DNA of 64,000 nucleotides. Origin: Myceligenerans pegani. GTDB taxonomy: Bacteria > Actinomycetota > Actinomycetes > Actinomycetales > Cellulomonadaceae. A program made the position numbers and the translations under genes. The notes under the pieces are model-generated. The model was not told the origin of the DNA, ran no database searches, and saw nothing but the letters and a program-made list of their open reading frames with translations. The stretch lies in the NCBI RefSeq assembly GCF_014892515.1, contig NZ_JADBGR010000057.1:117704-181703 (forward strand), given 5' to 3'. The number at the start of each line of letters is the position of its first letter. Within the stretch, counting starts at the first letter, position 1. Shown piece by piece: positions 35,492 to 45,932 of the stretch.

Positions 35492-37439
<1,948 letters not shown>

Positions 37440-37596
37440 ACGGGGTGGATGTGCCGGCCGTGCCTCGCGGATATGTGGGATCTGTGGCGATAGTGGTCGG
37501 TGAGGCCTATTTCCGTTGCCATAGCGTGACATAGTGGCTAGCCCTGCGGTACGTTCAGCTCGTTCGACGGCCTGGCGCCGACGAGCCTCCGGACGG

Positions 37597-37765
37597 ACGC
37601 CGAACCCTGTCACCGGCCCGGGGAACCCACGATCCGCATGACAGGGGCGGGGGACCCATTTCCGGGCGCCAGGGCGCGTCCTAGGGGTGAAGCGGCGTAG
37701 ACCTCGTCGAGGCGCCGCCGGGTGCTCCTACCCGAACCCGACAGCTGACCTCGCAGGCGGCCAGG
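37597..37765 (+). promoter_or_regulatory. ydaO/yuaA-type c-di-AMP riboswitch
   Basis: The leader of the NlpC/P60 gene carries the conserved blocks of this class in order: CCGAACCCTGTC near 37600, GGGGGACCCATT at about 37639-37650, TAGGGGTGAA at 37682-37691, then CCCGAACCCGACAGCTGACC (37731-37750) followed by CTCGCAGGCG. Known members bind c-di-AMP and, in actinobacteria, switch off cell-wall hydrolase genes when c-di-AMP is high. The ribosome binding site CAGGAG at 37761-37766 lies at the end of the element, so control could be by access to it or by termination; I see no separate terminator. A promoter is expected near 37516-37545 (TTGCCA seen). Confidence 0.93.
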
Positions 37766-37773
37766 AGATACTC

Positions 37774-38574
37774 GTGACCGCACGTACTGCCGCCGGACGC
37801 CACCGCGCCGCGCGCCGACCAGTGACTCCGTTCACCGATCTCGTGCAGAACTCCCAGCTCGGGCGCCGGACCGCGGTCGCGGCCGCCGCGGGCGGGATCC
37901 TTGTCTCGACCTTCGGCGCCGCCGCCGCGCAGGCCGCCCCGGGCGAGACCGTGAAGAGCGATCTCAGCAAGCTCGGCTCGCTCGACCTGAACGCTCTCGC
38001 CAACGAGGCCCACCAGGTCGTCGACGCCGCCCCGGTCGTCACCGTCGCCCGCGACGCCAAGATGGCCGCCGAGTCCGGCGTCGTCTCCGTCACCCCGGCT
38101 TCGGAGAACGAGGAGTACCAGGCGCAGCTCGCCGCCGAGGCGGCGGCCGAGGAAGCCGCCGCTGCCGCGGCAGCGGCCGCCGAGGAGGCCGCTGCCGCCG
38201 AGGCCGCGGCCGCATCGGCCGCGACGTCGGTGCCGGCCTCCGCGAACGGCTCCGAGATCATCTCGATCGCGTCGCGGTACGTGGGGACCCCCTACCTGTC
38301 CGGCGGCTCGACCCCGAGCGGGTTCGACTGCTCGGGCTTCACCGCGTACGTCTACGCGCAGGTGGGCATCTCGCTCCCGCACTCGTCGTCGGCCCAGGCG
38401 GCGGGCGGCACGGTCGTGCCGGCCTCCGCGGCGGTGGCCGGCGACCTGATCTACGCCCCCGGCCACATCGGCATCTACGCGGGCGGCAGCACGATGATCG
38501 ACGCCCCGCGGCCCGGCGGCACCGTGCAGTTCCGCACCATCTGGATGAGCAACCCGACCTTCATCCGGTACTGA
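37774..38574 (+). CDS. NlpC/P60 peptidoglycan hydrolase
   Basis: 266-aa secreted D,L-endopeptidase, expected to cut peptidoglycan stem peptides. A twin-Arg-like basic start and hydrophobic signal (about 32-55, Ala-x-Ala before the mature end), then an Ala/Glu-rich helical linker (about 117-155), then the NlpC/P60 domain (about 160-266) with catalytic Cys in FDCSGFTAY and His in APGHIGIYAG. GTG 37774 follows the riboswitch and AGGAG by 7 bases; the frame upstream runs through the riboswitch and is not coding. Controlled by c-di-AMP through the leader, linking wall remodelling to osmotic signalling. Confidence 0.94.
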   Translation: MTARTAAGRHRAARRPVTPFTDLVQNSQLGRRTAVAAAAGGILVSTFGAAAAQAAPGETVKSDLSKLGSLDLNALANEAHQVVDAAPVVTVARDAKMAAESGVVSVTPASENEEYQAQLAAEAAAEEAAAAAAAAAEEAAAAEAAAASAATSVPASANGSEIISIASRYVGTPYLSGGSTPSGFDCSGFTAYVYAQVGISLPHSSSAQAAGGTVVPASAAVAGDLIYAPGHIGIYAGGSTMIDAPRPGGTVQFRTIWMSNPTFIRY

Positions 38575-38591
38575 TCTTGCTGTGCTCCGTG

Positions 38592-38629
38592 GAGAGCCGG
38601 GCCAGGACTCGTGTCCCGGCCCGGCTCTC
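38592..38629 (+). terminator. strong hairpin after the NlpC/P60 gene
   Basis: 12-bp stem GAGAGCCGGGCC/GGCCCGGCTCTC, with four further pairs inside after one mismatch, starts 18 bases after the stop. It isolates the riboswitch-controlled gene from the stress protein gene. Confidence 0.85.
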
Positions 38630-38684
38630 GTCCGTGCGATAGCGTTGGAGTGCGACGACGCACGCTCCGACGAGGAGGACGCAG

Positions 38685-39686
38685 ATGGCTCGACCCGAGG
38701 TCGTGCTGGTAGGGGTCGACGGGTCCGCCGCCAGCATGCACGCACTCGACTGGGCGGTGGCCTGGGCAGGCAGGGTCGGCTGGTCGCTGCACCTCGTGAG
38801 CAGCTATACGCTTCCCTCCTTCACGGCGGCCTCGCTCGACGGCGGCTACGCGGCGTTCGACGACACGTCGATGGCCGAGGGCGCGAAGGCCGTCCTCGAC
38901 GAGGCCGAGGAACGTGCCGTCGCGGCGGGAGCCCGGGTCACGACGTCGGTCGCCACGGGCGACGCCGCGGGCGTGCTCGTGGAGCTGTCCGCCGACCACG
39001 GCCTGGCCGTGGTCGGCACGCGCGGGCGCGGCGGGTTCACGGAGCGGCTGCTCGGCACGGTGTCGTCGGCCCTGCCGGCACACGCCCACTGCCCCGTCGT
39101 GGTGGTGCCCCTGAGTTCGTCGAAGCGCGACATGTGGTCCCGTGGTGTCGCGGACGAGGCCGCGGAACCGCCGGCCGGCGAGCCCCGGCCCGTCGTCGGG
39201 CACGACGCGGTCGGGGCGGCGGGGCCGGACGGAGGGCCCGAGGTGCGGCGGATCGTCGTCGGCGTGGACGGGTCGCCGCAGGCCGAGGCGGCGCTCACGA
39301 AGGCGATCGAGCAGGCACAGGCGTGGGGCGCGGAGCTCTCGGCCGTCGCGGGGGTGCCGGTCGGGTCCGGCGCGGGCCTGCTGGCGTGGCTGCCGTCGAA
39401 CATCGACCACGAGCAGGTCCTCGCCGACGTCTCGGCAGGGCTGGACGCCATCATCGACAAGCACGAGGCGCTGCACCCCGGGATGCGGATCCGCAGGATC
39501 GTGCTCGACGGCACCGGAGCCGAGCTGCTCACCGAGTTCTCCACGGCGGCGGACCTGATCGTGGTCGGATCGCGGGGCCGCGGCGGGTTCCGCGGTCTGC
39601 TGCTCGGCTCGACGAGCCAGGCGGTCCTGCACCACAGCGCGTGCCCGGTCCTGGTGGTCAACCGGCACTGCCAGGACGAGGAGTGA
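38685..39686 (+). CDS. universal stress protein with two USP domains
   Basis: 333-aa protein made of tandem USP domains (about 1-145 and 185-330), each with the ATP-binding pattern: GTRGRGGFTERLLGTVS in the first and GSRGRGGFRGLLLGSTS in the second. Both nucleotide loops look intact. The two halves are joined by a linker rich in Gly, Ala and Pro. ATG 38685 follows GAGGAGG by about 7 bases. Tandem USPs of this type respond to hypoxia or stationary phase in actinobacteria; partners unknown. Confidence 0.93.
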   Translation: MARPEVVLVGVDGSAASMHALDWAVAWAGRVGWSLHLVSSYTLPSFTAASLDGGYAAFDDTSMAEGAKAVLDEAEERAVAAGARVTTSVATGDAAGVLVELSADHGLAVVGTRGRGGFTERLLGTVSSALPAHAHCPVVVVPLSSSKRDMWSRGVADEAAEPPAGEPRPVVGHDAVGAAGPDGGPEVRRIVVGVDGSPQAEAALTKAIEQAQAWGAELSAVAGVPVGSGAGLLAWLPSNIDHEQVLADVSAGLDAIIDKHEALHPGMRIRRIVLDGTGAELLTEFSTAADLIVVGSRGRGGFRGLLLGSTSQAVLHHSACPVLVVNRHCQDEE

Positions 39687-39739
39687 CGGCAGGGTCGGCG
39701 CCGGGCGAGATCGTGATGTCCGTGCCCGGGATTCGCGCG

Positions 39740-39745
39740 TAGGGT
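39740..39745 (+). promoter_or_regulatory. leaderless -10 element for the aspartate aminotransferase gene
   Basis: TAGGGT, exactly 7 bases before GTG 39753. The same TAGGGT-N7-start arrangement occurs before thyA. Confidence 0.6.
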
Positions 39746-39752
39746 TTCTGGC

Positions 39753-41030
39753 GTGACCACTACGACGTCGTCCCCGAACGCTGCCGCGCTCGCCGCGGCC
39801 CTTCCCGAGCTGCGTGAGGCCTACGCGGCGCTCCAGGCCAAGGGCCTGAAGCTCGATCTGACGCGCGGGAAGCCGTCCGCGGAACAACTCGATCTGTCGA
39901 ACCCGATGCTCGCGCTGCCCGGCGACCGCTTCCGCGCCGAGGCCGGTACGGACGTGCGCAACTACGGCGGTCTGGACGGTCTGGCCGAGTTGCGCGCGAT
40001 GTTCGCGGAACTGCTGGACGTCCCGGTCGAGCAGCTCCTGGCCGGCGGCAACGCGTCGCTCACCCTGATGTACGACACGGTCGTCTGGGCGATGCTGTTC
40101 GGGTTCCCGGAGTCGCCGGCGTCCTGGTCGCGCGAGGAGACCGTGCGCTGGATCTGCGCGGTGCCCGGCTACGACCGGCACTTCGCCGTCTGCGAGGAGC
40201 TCGGGATCGAGATGATCACCGTCCCGATGACCCAGGACGGTCCCGACGCCGAGGCGGTGGCGCAACTCGTCGCCGCCGATCCCACGATCAAGGGCATGTG
40301 GGTGGTGCCCACCTATGCGAACCCCGACGGATCCGTGGTGTCCGACGCCGTGGCGCGCGCCCTGGTCGCTATGCCGACCGCCGCGCCCGACTTCCGCATC
40401 CTGTGGGACAACGCCTACGCGCTGCACCACCTGACCGATGCCGAGACGCGGACCGCCCCCGCGATCCAGCTCGCCGCCGAGGCCGGCAACCCCGACCGCG
40501 TCATCATGTACGCGTCCACGTCCAAGATCACCTGGGCGGGCGCCGGCGTCTCGTTCCTCGCCTCGTCGCCGTCGAACGTCGCCTGGTTCAAGAAGCACCT
40601 CGCGAAGGCGTCCATCGGGCCGGACAAGGTCAACCACCTGCGCCACGCGATGTTCTTCGGCTCCGCCGACGGCGTGCGGGAACACATGCGCAGGCACCGC
40701 GAGATCCTCGCGCCGAAGTTCGAGGCGGTCACCGCGATCCTGGCCGAACGGCTCGGGGAGTACGAGGTGGGGCGGTGGACCGATCCGCGAGGCGGGTACT
40801 TCGTGTCGCTCGACGTGCTGCCGGGTACGGCCGCGCGCGTCGTGACGCTGGCCAAGGAGGCGGGGATCGCGCTGACGCCGGCCGGAGCCACCTTCCCGTA
40901 CGGGAAGGACCCCGAGGACAAGAACATTCGGCTGGCTCCCTCCATGCCGCCGCTGGACGAGGTGACCGCGGCGATGGACGGCGTCGCTACGTGCGTGCTG
41001 CTGGCTGCTGCCGAGGCGCTGGCGGAGTAG
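39753..41030 (+). CDS. aspartate aminotransferase, PF12897 type
   Basis: 425-aa fold-type I PLP enzyme of the actinobacterial aspartate aminotransferase family, rather than the classical AspC. The PLP Lys is in YASTSKITWAGAG, with GGNASLTLM and WDNAYALHH lining the cofactor. It interconverts aspartate and oxaloacetate with glutamate. The GTG start is set by the leaderless promoter. Its last 44 bases overlap the 3' end of the convergent rocD gene. Confidence 0.9.
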   Translation: MTTTTSSPNAAALAAALPELREAYAALQAKGLKLDLTRGKPSAEQLDLSNPMLALPGDRFRAEAGTDVRNYGGLDGLAELRAMFAELLDVPVEQLLAGGNASLTLMYDTVVWAMLFGFPESPASWSREETVRWICAVPGYDRHFAVCEELGIEMITVPMTQDGPDAEAVAQLVAADPTIKGMWVVPTYANPDGSVVSDAVARALVAMPTAAPDFRILWDNAYALHHLTDAETRTAPAIQLAAEAGNPDRVIMYASTSKITWAGAGVSFLASSPSNVAWFKKHLAKASIGPDKVNHLRHAMFFGSADGVREHMRRHREILAPKFEAVTAILAERLGEYEVGRWTDPRGGYFVSLDVLPGTAARVVTLAKEAGIALTPAGATFPYGKDPEDKNIRLAPSMPPLDEVTAAMDGVATCVLLAAAEALAE

Positions 41031-42273
41031 TTCCGCGAAGGGACCGGAGGGAGAGCTCCAGGATCTCGATCGCGTGGTCGAGTTCCGGGCGGGCTATCGA
41101 GAGGGGTGGGGAGAGGCGGATCGTGTTGCCCTGGGTTTCCTGGGTGAGGACGCCCCGCTCCAGGAGTTCCTCTGCCAGGGCTCGCGCCGGGTCGTCCCGG
41201 CCCGGGACGAGGGACGGGTCGACATCGATGCCCGCCCAGAGTCCCGCCGTGCGGAAGCCGGTCAGCAGGCCCTCGTCGGTGAGGCGCCGGAGGTGGTCGC
41301 GGAGCTCCTCACCCAGCTGGGCTGCGCGGGCCTGGTACTGCCCCGGTTCCAGAAGATCCAGGACGGCGATGCCGATCGCGCAGGCCAGAGGATTGCCACC
41401 GAACGTCGAGCCGTGGGTGCCCGGAGTGAGGACCTCGAGGACGTCACGCCGTCCGACCACCGCCGAGGCCGGGACGATGCCGCCGCCCAGGGCCTTGCCG
41501 AGGACGGCGAGGTCCGGCTTCGTGTCCCAGAGCTCGCACGCCAGGATGTGACCGGTGCGGCCCAGGCCGGACTGGACCTCGTCGGCCACGAGGACGACGT
41601 CGTTCTCGTCGGCCAGTTCGCGCAGCCGGGGCCAGAAGTCGTCCGGGGGAACGATGACACCCGCCTCACCCTGGACCGGCTCCATGAGCACGGCGACCGT
41701 CGCCTCGTCGATCGCCGCGCCGACCGCCTCCGCGTCGCCGAACGGGGCCGTCCGGAATCCGGGCGCGAACGGACCGAAGCCGTCGCGGGCGGACGGGTTT
41801 CCGGACAGGCCGGAGAGCGTCGTCGTGCGGCCGTGGAAGTTCCCGGAGGCGACCACGATGTTCGCCTGGTCCTCGGGCACGCCCTTGACGTCGTATCCCC
41901 ACTTGCGCACGGCCTTGATCGCGGTCTCGACCGCCTCGGCGCCGGTGTTCATCGGCACCACGAGGCTCTCCCGGTCGCCCGACGTCAGCGGCCCGACGAC
42001 GTCGGCCATCCGGCGGGCGAACGGCTCCAGGAGCTCGTGCCCGACCGCGCGCGACGTCAGGGTGAGGTGCTTGAGCTGTCCGATCGCCGCGGACACGAGG
42101 GCCTGGTGCAGGTGGCCGAAGTTCAGCGCCGAGTACCCGGCGAGGAAATCGAGGTAGGCGTCGCCGTCGGTGTCCCAGACGTAGACCCCCTGCGCGCGGG
42201 AGACCGTGACAGGAAGCGGGGCGTAGTTCGGGGCCAGCGCCGGCCCGTCGACGGTGTGACGCGGTTCTGCCAT
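40987..42273 (-). CDS. rocD: ornithine aminotransferase
   Basis: 428-aa class III aminotransferase converting ornithine to glutamate-5-semialdehyde in arginine breakdown. Motifs are the PLP Lys in AVLGKALGGG, the DEVQSGLGRTG acidic site, MNTGAEAVETAIK, and GSTFGGNPLAC. ATG 42273 is 6 bases after a TACTCT -10 element. The gene converges with the aspartate aminotransferase gene, with a 44-bp overlap of 3' ends. No arginase (rocF) is in the window. Confidence 0.9.
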   Translation of the reverse strand: MAEPRHTVDGPALAPNYAPLPVTVSRAQGVYVWDTDGDAYLDFLAGYSALNFGHLHQALVSAAIGQLKHLTLTSRAVGHELLEPFARRMADVVGPLTSGDRESLVVPMNTGAEAVETAIKAVRKWGYDVKGVPEDQANIVVASGNFHGRTTTLSGLSGNPSARDGFGPFAPGFRTAPFGDAEAVGAAIDEATVAVLMEPVQGEAGVIVPPDDFWPRLRELADENDVVLVADEVQSGLGRTGHILACELWDTKPDLAVLGKALGGGIVPASAVVGRRDVLEVLTPGTHGSTFGGNPLACAIGIAVLDLLEPGQYQARAAQLGEELRDHLRRLTDEGLLTGFRTAGLWAGIDVDPSLVPGRDDPARALAEELLERGVLTQETQGNTIRLSPPLSIARPELDHAIEILELSLRSLRGTTPPAPRQQPAART

Positions 42274-42279
42274 GGGACG

Positions 42280-42285
42280 AGAGTA
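42280..42285 (-). promoter_or_regulatory. leaderless -10 element for rocD
   Basis: TACTCT on the minus strand, 6 bases from ATG 42273, consistent with the leaderless pattern elsewhere in the window. Confidence 0.5.
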
Positions 42286-42400
42286 ATGACGTGGTCGGGA
42301 ACTTCGCTTCCGGGCGGCCCCTCCCCGAACTTCGGGCGACCGGGACGGGACCGCTGGTGCGGCCGTCGTGACCTCTCGGGCGGCCGGGCCTGGGACAGCA

Positions 42401-42540
42401 CCCGCCGGCTTCGCTCCTCGGGGGTGGGCCGGGACCAGCGCCCCGCCGGCCGTGCGCGGGGACAGCTCTCGTCGGCCTCACTCCTCGAGCGGCTGGTCGC
42501 GGAAACGCGCCCGCCGGCTTCACTCCTCCGGTGGCTGGGC
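42401..42540 (-). repeat. three diverged copies of a gene 3' end
   Basis: A 30-base motif with core GCCGGCTTCACTCCTC occurs at 42509-42540 (spanning the stop of the EcsC-like gene), 42468-42498 and 42401-42430, each with changes. On the minus strand these read as successive degraded copies of the gene's final codons and stop. They suggest slippage or segmental duplication beyond the stop. Confidence 0.7.
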
Positions 42541-43422
42541 CCGGTCCAGTTCGTGGCGCCGGCGCCCCGGCAGCCCGAGGCGTCGCCCGCCGCCGAGCCG
42601 CTTCGCCCCGGAGGGCTTCTTGGAGGGCTTCCGGGCGGCCGGGTCCTCGATCACCCGGGGGAAGTGGTCCGGCGGAGGGCCGAAGGCGATCCGGGACTGG
42701 GAGATCACCGTGTGCCCGAGGGCGCGCGCACCGAACCACCCGACCACCGCGCCGATCCCGAACGGCAGGATGCGCCCGAGCACCAGGCTGCCCTGCTTGG
42801 CGAGCTGTCGCTGGACGAACTTGTGGGTCAGTGCCTTGTTGACCCGGGTCAGCGTGGTGCGGGGCATGCTCGTGAGCAGCACCTTGCCCCAGGCCACGCC
42901 CGAGCCGCCGACCGCGTTCTCCACGTCCTGCGCCCCCTTGTCCCCGAGCACGGTGGCAAGCAGCAGGGCGCGGCGGCGTGGCACGTCCTCGGTGGCGATG
43001 CCGTGCACGTCCGCGACGGCCAGCGAGAACGCCGCCGACGACGCGAAGAACGTGGCGACGTCGCTCGTGGACAGGGCGGCGCTCGTCGCGGTCCCGACCG
43101 CCGGGATCGCGGCCGCGGCACCCACCGCGCCGCCCGTGGTCTCGATGACCCGCAGGTACTCCTTCTCCAGGAGCGTGATGATCTCCGCCGGGGACGCGTT
43201 CGGGTTCCGGGCGCGGATCTTGTCGACATGCCGGTGGATGGCCGCGGACGGCATCGTCACGGCCTTGTCGAGCAGGTGATCGAGCGGGCTGCTGGGCTTG
43301 TAGTTCACCCAGTCCGCGGGCGTGACCTCGATGGAGTGGTCGGGCTTGAGCACCTCGCTGCCCGGTGCACCGGTCTCCGGGGGGCGCTGCGTGCGGTCCG
43401 TCTGCTGCTCGTCCTTGGCCAT
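42520..43422 (-). CDS. EcsC-like protein of unknown function
   Basis: 300-aa protein with no catalytic motif I recognise. A charged N-terminal region is followed by an Ala-rich hydrophobic stretch (TTGGAVGAAAAIPAVGTATSAA in character, about 92-115) and the VATFFASSAAFSLAVADVHG segment typical of EcsC-like proteins. A further hydrophobic stretch (LVLGRILPFGIGAVVGWFGAR) follows, then a basic, Pro-rich tail. It may be membrane-associated. ATG 43422 follows AGAGGA by about 6 bases. EcsC family assignment is from pattern only. Confidence 0.6.
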   Translation of the reverse strand: MAKDEQQTDRTQRPPETGAPGSEVLKPDHSIEVTPADWVNYKPSSPLDHLLDKAVTMPSAAIHRHVDKIRARNPNASPAEIITLLEKEYLRVIETTGGAVGAAAAIPAVGTATSAALSTSDVATFFASSAAFSLAVADVHGIATEDVPRRRALLLATVLGDKGAQDVENAVGGSGVAWGKVLLTSMPRTTLTRVNKALTHKFVQRQLAKQGSLVLGRILPFGIGAVVGWFGARALGHTVISQSRIAFGPPPDHFPRVIEDPAARKPSKKPSGAKRLGGGRRLGLPGRRRHELDRAQPPEE

Positions 43423-43480
43423 GTCGTCCTCTCGGCACGTGTCGGGACGTGCGGGTCCTGGGTGTGGGGGCTGGGGAGAC

Positions 43481-43957
43481 TCAGCTGCCCTGCTGTTCCG
43501 GCTGGTCGAACTGGGCGGGCGGCACCTCGGCGCCGGCCTTGAGCGTGCGGGCCACCGTGCAGGCCTTGTCGATCGCGCGCTGGGCGATGGTGAGGAGCTT
43601 CTCGCGATCGGCGTCGTCGAGCATGCCGAGGTCGATCTCGAACTTCTCGGTGAGGGTCGGGTAGCGATCCTCGGCCATGTCCTTGGGGTCCTCCACGCGG
43701 ATCGTGGCCGCGTAGTCGTCCCCGAGCCGGCGCGCGAACGCGCGGTCGCTGCTCATTCCCGCGCACGCCGCGAGCGCGATCTTCAGGAGCTCACCCGGCG
43801 TGAAGACGGCGCCGGCCTCCACCGGGCCGATCTCGACGCGGGCTCCACGCCCCGAGAAGCCCGTGTAGGTGCGCACGCCGTTCCGCTCCACCCACAGGGG
43901 GTCGGTGGGCGACGGGGTCACGGGGGCGTCGGTGGTCTGGTCGATCGTCTCGCTCAT
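43481..43957 (-). CDS. OsmC/Ohr-family peroxidase
   Basis: 158-aa thiol peroxidase-like protein of the OsmC family, which reduces organic hydroperoxides. The two reactive cysteines are Cys65 (LAACAGMSSD) and Cys133 (KACTVARTL). The GFSGRGARVEIG segment fits the family's beta-rich N-terminus. ATG 43957 is preferred; ATG 43987 and longer are possible. Its stop is 58 bases from the start of the EcsC-like gene, in the same direction. Confidence 0.88.
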   Translation of the reverse strand: MSETIDQTTDAPVTPSPTDPLWVERNGVRTYTGFSGRGARVEIGPVEAGAVFTPGELLKIALAACAGMSSDRAFARRLGDDYAATIRVEDPKDMAEDRYPTLTEKFEIDLGMLDDADREKLLTIAQRAIDKACTVARTLKAGAEVPPAQFDQPEQQGS

Positions 43958-44266
43958 GGGTCTGATCCTTCCATCCCTGTCCGACATCGTGCAGAGATGC
44001 CGCAGGAGTGGTCGTGCGGTGATGTCGCGGGAACGACATCGGCGGAACCGCCCACCGTGCAACGCGGGTCGCGGTCGGGACGTTCCTGGTGCCCTCGTGC
44101 CGGATGGCGGCGCCGTCCTGCCGGATGGCGACGCACTCACGCCGGAGGGTGACGCTCTCGTCCGGAGTGCGTTGTCCTCGCGCCCGGTGCGGCGACCCTG
44201 GCGACACCACCCGTCGCTCCGCCGCGCGACGTGCGGCCCGGCCGCTCCCGGCCGATGATCGCTTCT

Positions 44267-44899
44267 ATGAGCGACGGGGAGAAGGCGGCGAAGAGTGCGG
44301 GCAACGCGGGCGGTGCGGGCGACACCGACGCTCCCGGGGGCGCCCGGCCGCCGTCGTCGGACACGAGACCGGGGAATGCCTGGCTGGACTGGCGCGGCTG
44401 GGTGAAGCGGCTGCTCGTGGCGGCCGCGGTGATCGTCGCGGCGTGGCTGGTGTACCAGTTCCTCGCGGCGTTCCTGCCCCGCTGGTGGGCGCAGACGATC
44501 GGCAACGCCGTGGACGGCTCGTTCGCGGCGGGATCATGGTGGGGCTTCCTCATCGGAGCGGTGTTCACCGCCGCACCCGTGGTGCTGCTGGCGCTGGCCG
44601 CCTGGCCGGGCAGGCGCGCGGTGCCGGCCAGGGTGACGCTCCTCGTGCTCGCGGTGGTCTGCGCGGCCCCGAACCTGCTCACCCTGTCGGTCGTGCTGGG
44701 GTCGTCGAACGCCGCGCACGCGGGCCAGCGCATCATGGACGTGGACGCGCCGGCCTTCCGTGGAGGCTCGCTGGCCGGCGCGCTCGTCGGCGGCATCCTG
44801 GCGCTCGCCCTGACGGGCCTGATCGCCTGGTTCCGGCTCCGCGGACGGCGGCTACGGGAACTGCGAGCGAATACCGGAGTCTCACCGAAGGGCCCCTGA
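44267..44899 (+). CDS. four-helix membrane protein
   Basis: 210-aa membrane protein of unknown function with a polar, Ser/Gly-rich cytoplasmic N-terminus and four helices: LLVAAAVIVAAWLVY, FLIGAVFTAAPVVLLA, VTLLVLAVVCAAPNLL and LAGALVGGILALALTG, then a basic C-terminus. It resembles actinobacterial proteins annotated only as permeases. ATG 44267 is the last start before the conserved part; the frame opens at 44231. The distance to the methyltransferase gene (138 bp) argues for separate transcription. Confidence 0.75.
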   Translation: MSDGEKAAKSAGNAGGAGDTDAPGGARPPSSDTRPGNAWLDWRGWVKRLLVAAAVIVAAWLVYQFLAAFLPRWWAQTIGNAVDGSFAAGSWWGFLIGAVFTAAPVVLLALAAWPGRRAVPARVTLLVLAVVCAAPNLLTLSVVLGSSNAAHAGQRIMDVDAPAFRGGSLAGALVGGILALALTGLIAWFRLRGRRLRELRANTGVSPKGP

Positions 44900-45037
44900 T
44901 CGCACGGATGCCTCCGGCGGAGCGGCGGTGGACCGGATCGTGTGCGGACGGCGGTCCACGGACCCGTACGGGCCCATGCCGGCGTGGGCCCCGAAGTAGT
45001 CTGGGCCGCGCGGCCAGGCCGCGGTATGGGAGGTCTT

Positions 45038-45868
45038 GTGGCTGTCACTCGGATCACGTCGCGCAACGCCCGGTTTCAGGTGTTGCAGACGCTGCTGAGC
45101 AACCGGACCAAGCGGCATCGGGCAGGGGAGTTCATCGTCCAGGGCGTCCGGCCCCTCTCGATGGCGATCGAGTTCGGCTGGGAGATCCGCGCCCTGCTGT
45201 ACGACGGCGAACGGTCCCTCTCGTCCTGGGCGCGCGACCTGCTCGGGAGCACCCCGGGTGCGGAACAGATCGCGATGTCGCCCGGCCTGCTCGCGGAACT
45301 GGGCGAGAAGGGCGAGGGCGCCGTCGAGCTCCTCGCCGTCGTCGCCATGCGGCCCGACGACCTGAACCGCGTCCCGGTGAGCCACGACTTCCTCGGCGTG
45401 GTCTTCGACCGACCGACCCAGCCCGGGAACATCGGGTCGATCATCCGCTCCGCGGACGCGTTCGGCGCCCACGGCGTCATCACGACCGGCCACGCCGCGG
45501 ATGCCTACGACCCGAAGTCCGTCCGCGCGTCGACCGGCTCGTTCTTCGCGACGCCGGTGGTCCGGGCGGCCTCGGCCCGGGACGTGGCCGCCTGGGTCGA
45601 GGACCGACGCGCGGCGGGCGTTCCGGTGGTGGTGGTCGCCACCGACGAGCACGGCGACGCGGACGTGTCCGAGTTCGACCTGACGCAGCCGGTGCTCCTC
45701 CTGATCGGCAACGAGACGAAAGGGCTGTCGCACGCCTGGCGAGAGCTCGCGGACACGACGGTCAGCATCCCGATGGCGGGATCGGCCAGTTCCCTGAACG
45801 CGGCCAGCGCCGCCTCGGTCGTCCTGTACGAGGCGCACCGCCAGCGGCACTCCCGCGCCTCGTCCTGA
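45038..45868 (+). CDS. SPOUT-class (TrmH/SpoU) RNA 2'-O-methyltransferase
   Basis: 276-aa S-adenosylmethionine-dependent rRNA or tRNA ribose methyltransferase. The N-terminal substrate-binding domain (about 1-105, [11 protein letters not shown]) precedes the trefoil-knot domain with motif 1 [13 protein letters not shown], motif 2 [10 protein letters not shown] and motif 3 [19 protein letters not shown] 45038 is preferred because GGGAGG lies 5-9 bases upstream; ATG 45026 is the alternative. A TAGTCT -10 element at 44997-45002 would give a leader of about 29 nt. The exact RNA position is unknown. Confidence 0.9.
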   Translation: MAVTRITSRNARFQVLQTLLSNRTKRHRAGEFIVQGVRPLSMAIEFGWEIRALLYDGERSLSSWARDLLGSTPGAEQIAMSPGLLAELGEKGEGAVELLAVVAMRPDDLNRVPVSHDFLGVVFDRPTQPGNIGSIIRSADAFGAHGVITTGHAADAYDPKSVRASTGSFFATPVVRAASARDVAAWVEDRRAAGVPVVVVATDEHGDADVSEFDLTQPVLLLIGNETKGLSHAWRELADTTVSIPMAGSASSLNAASAASVVLYEAHRQRHSRASS

Positions 45869-45919
45869 CGTTGTCCATAGCCGCCGGGCTGCCTGGCGAC
45901 AGACCGACGCACCGGGTCG

Positions 45920-45925
45920 TAGGGT
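45920..45925 (+). promoter_or_regulatory. leaderless -10 element for thyA
   Basis: TAGGGT, exactly 7 bases before ATG 45933; it decides this start over the in-frame GTG at 45924, which lies inside the element. Confidence 0.6.
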
Positions 45926-45932
45926 GGGCCGC

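Noticed and set aside
37687..37773. An earlier ATG (37687) for the NlpC/P60 protein
   Set aside because: It lies inside the riboswitch core and gives a start with no signal-peptide logic; GTG 37774 with AGGAG is far better.
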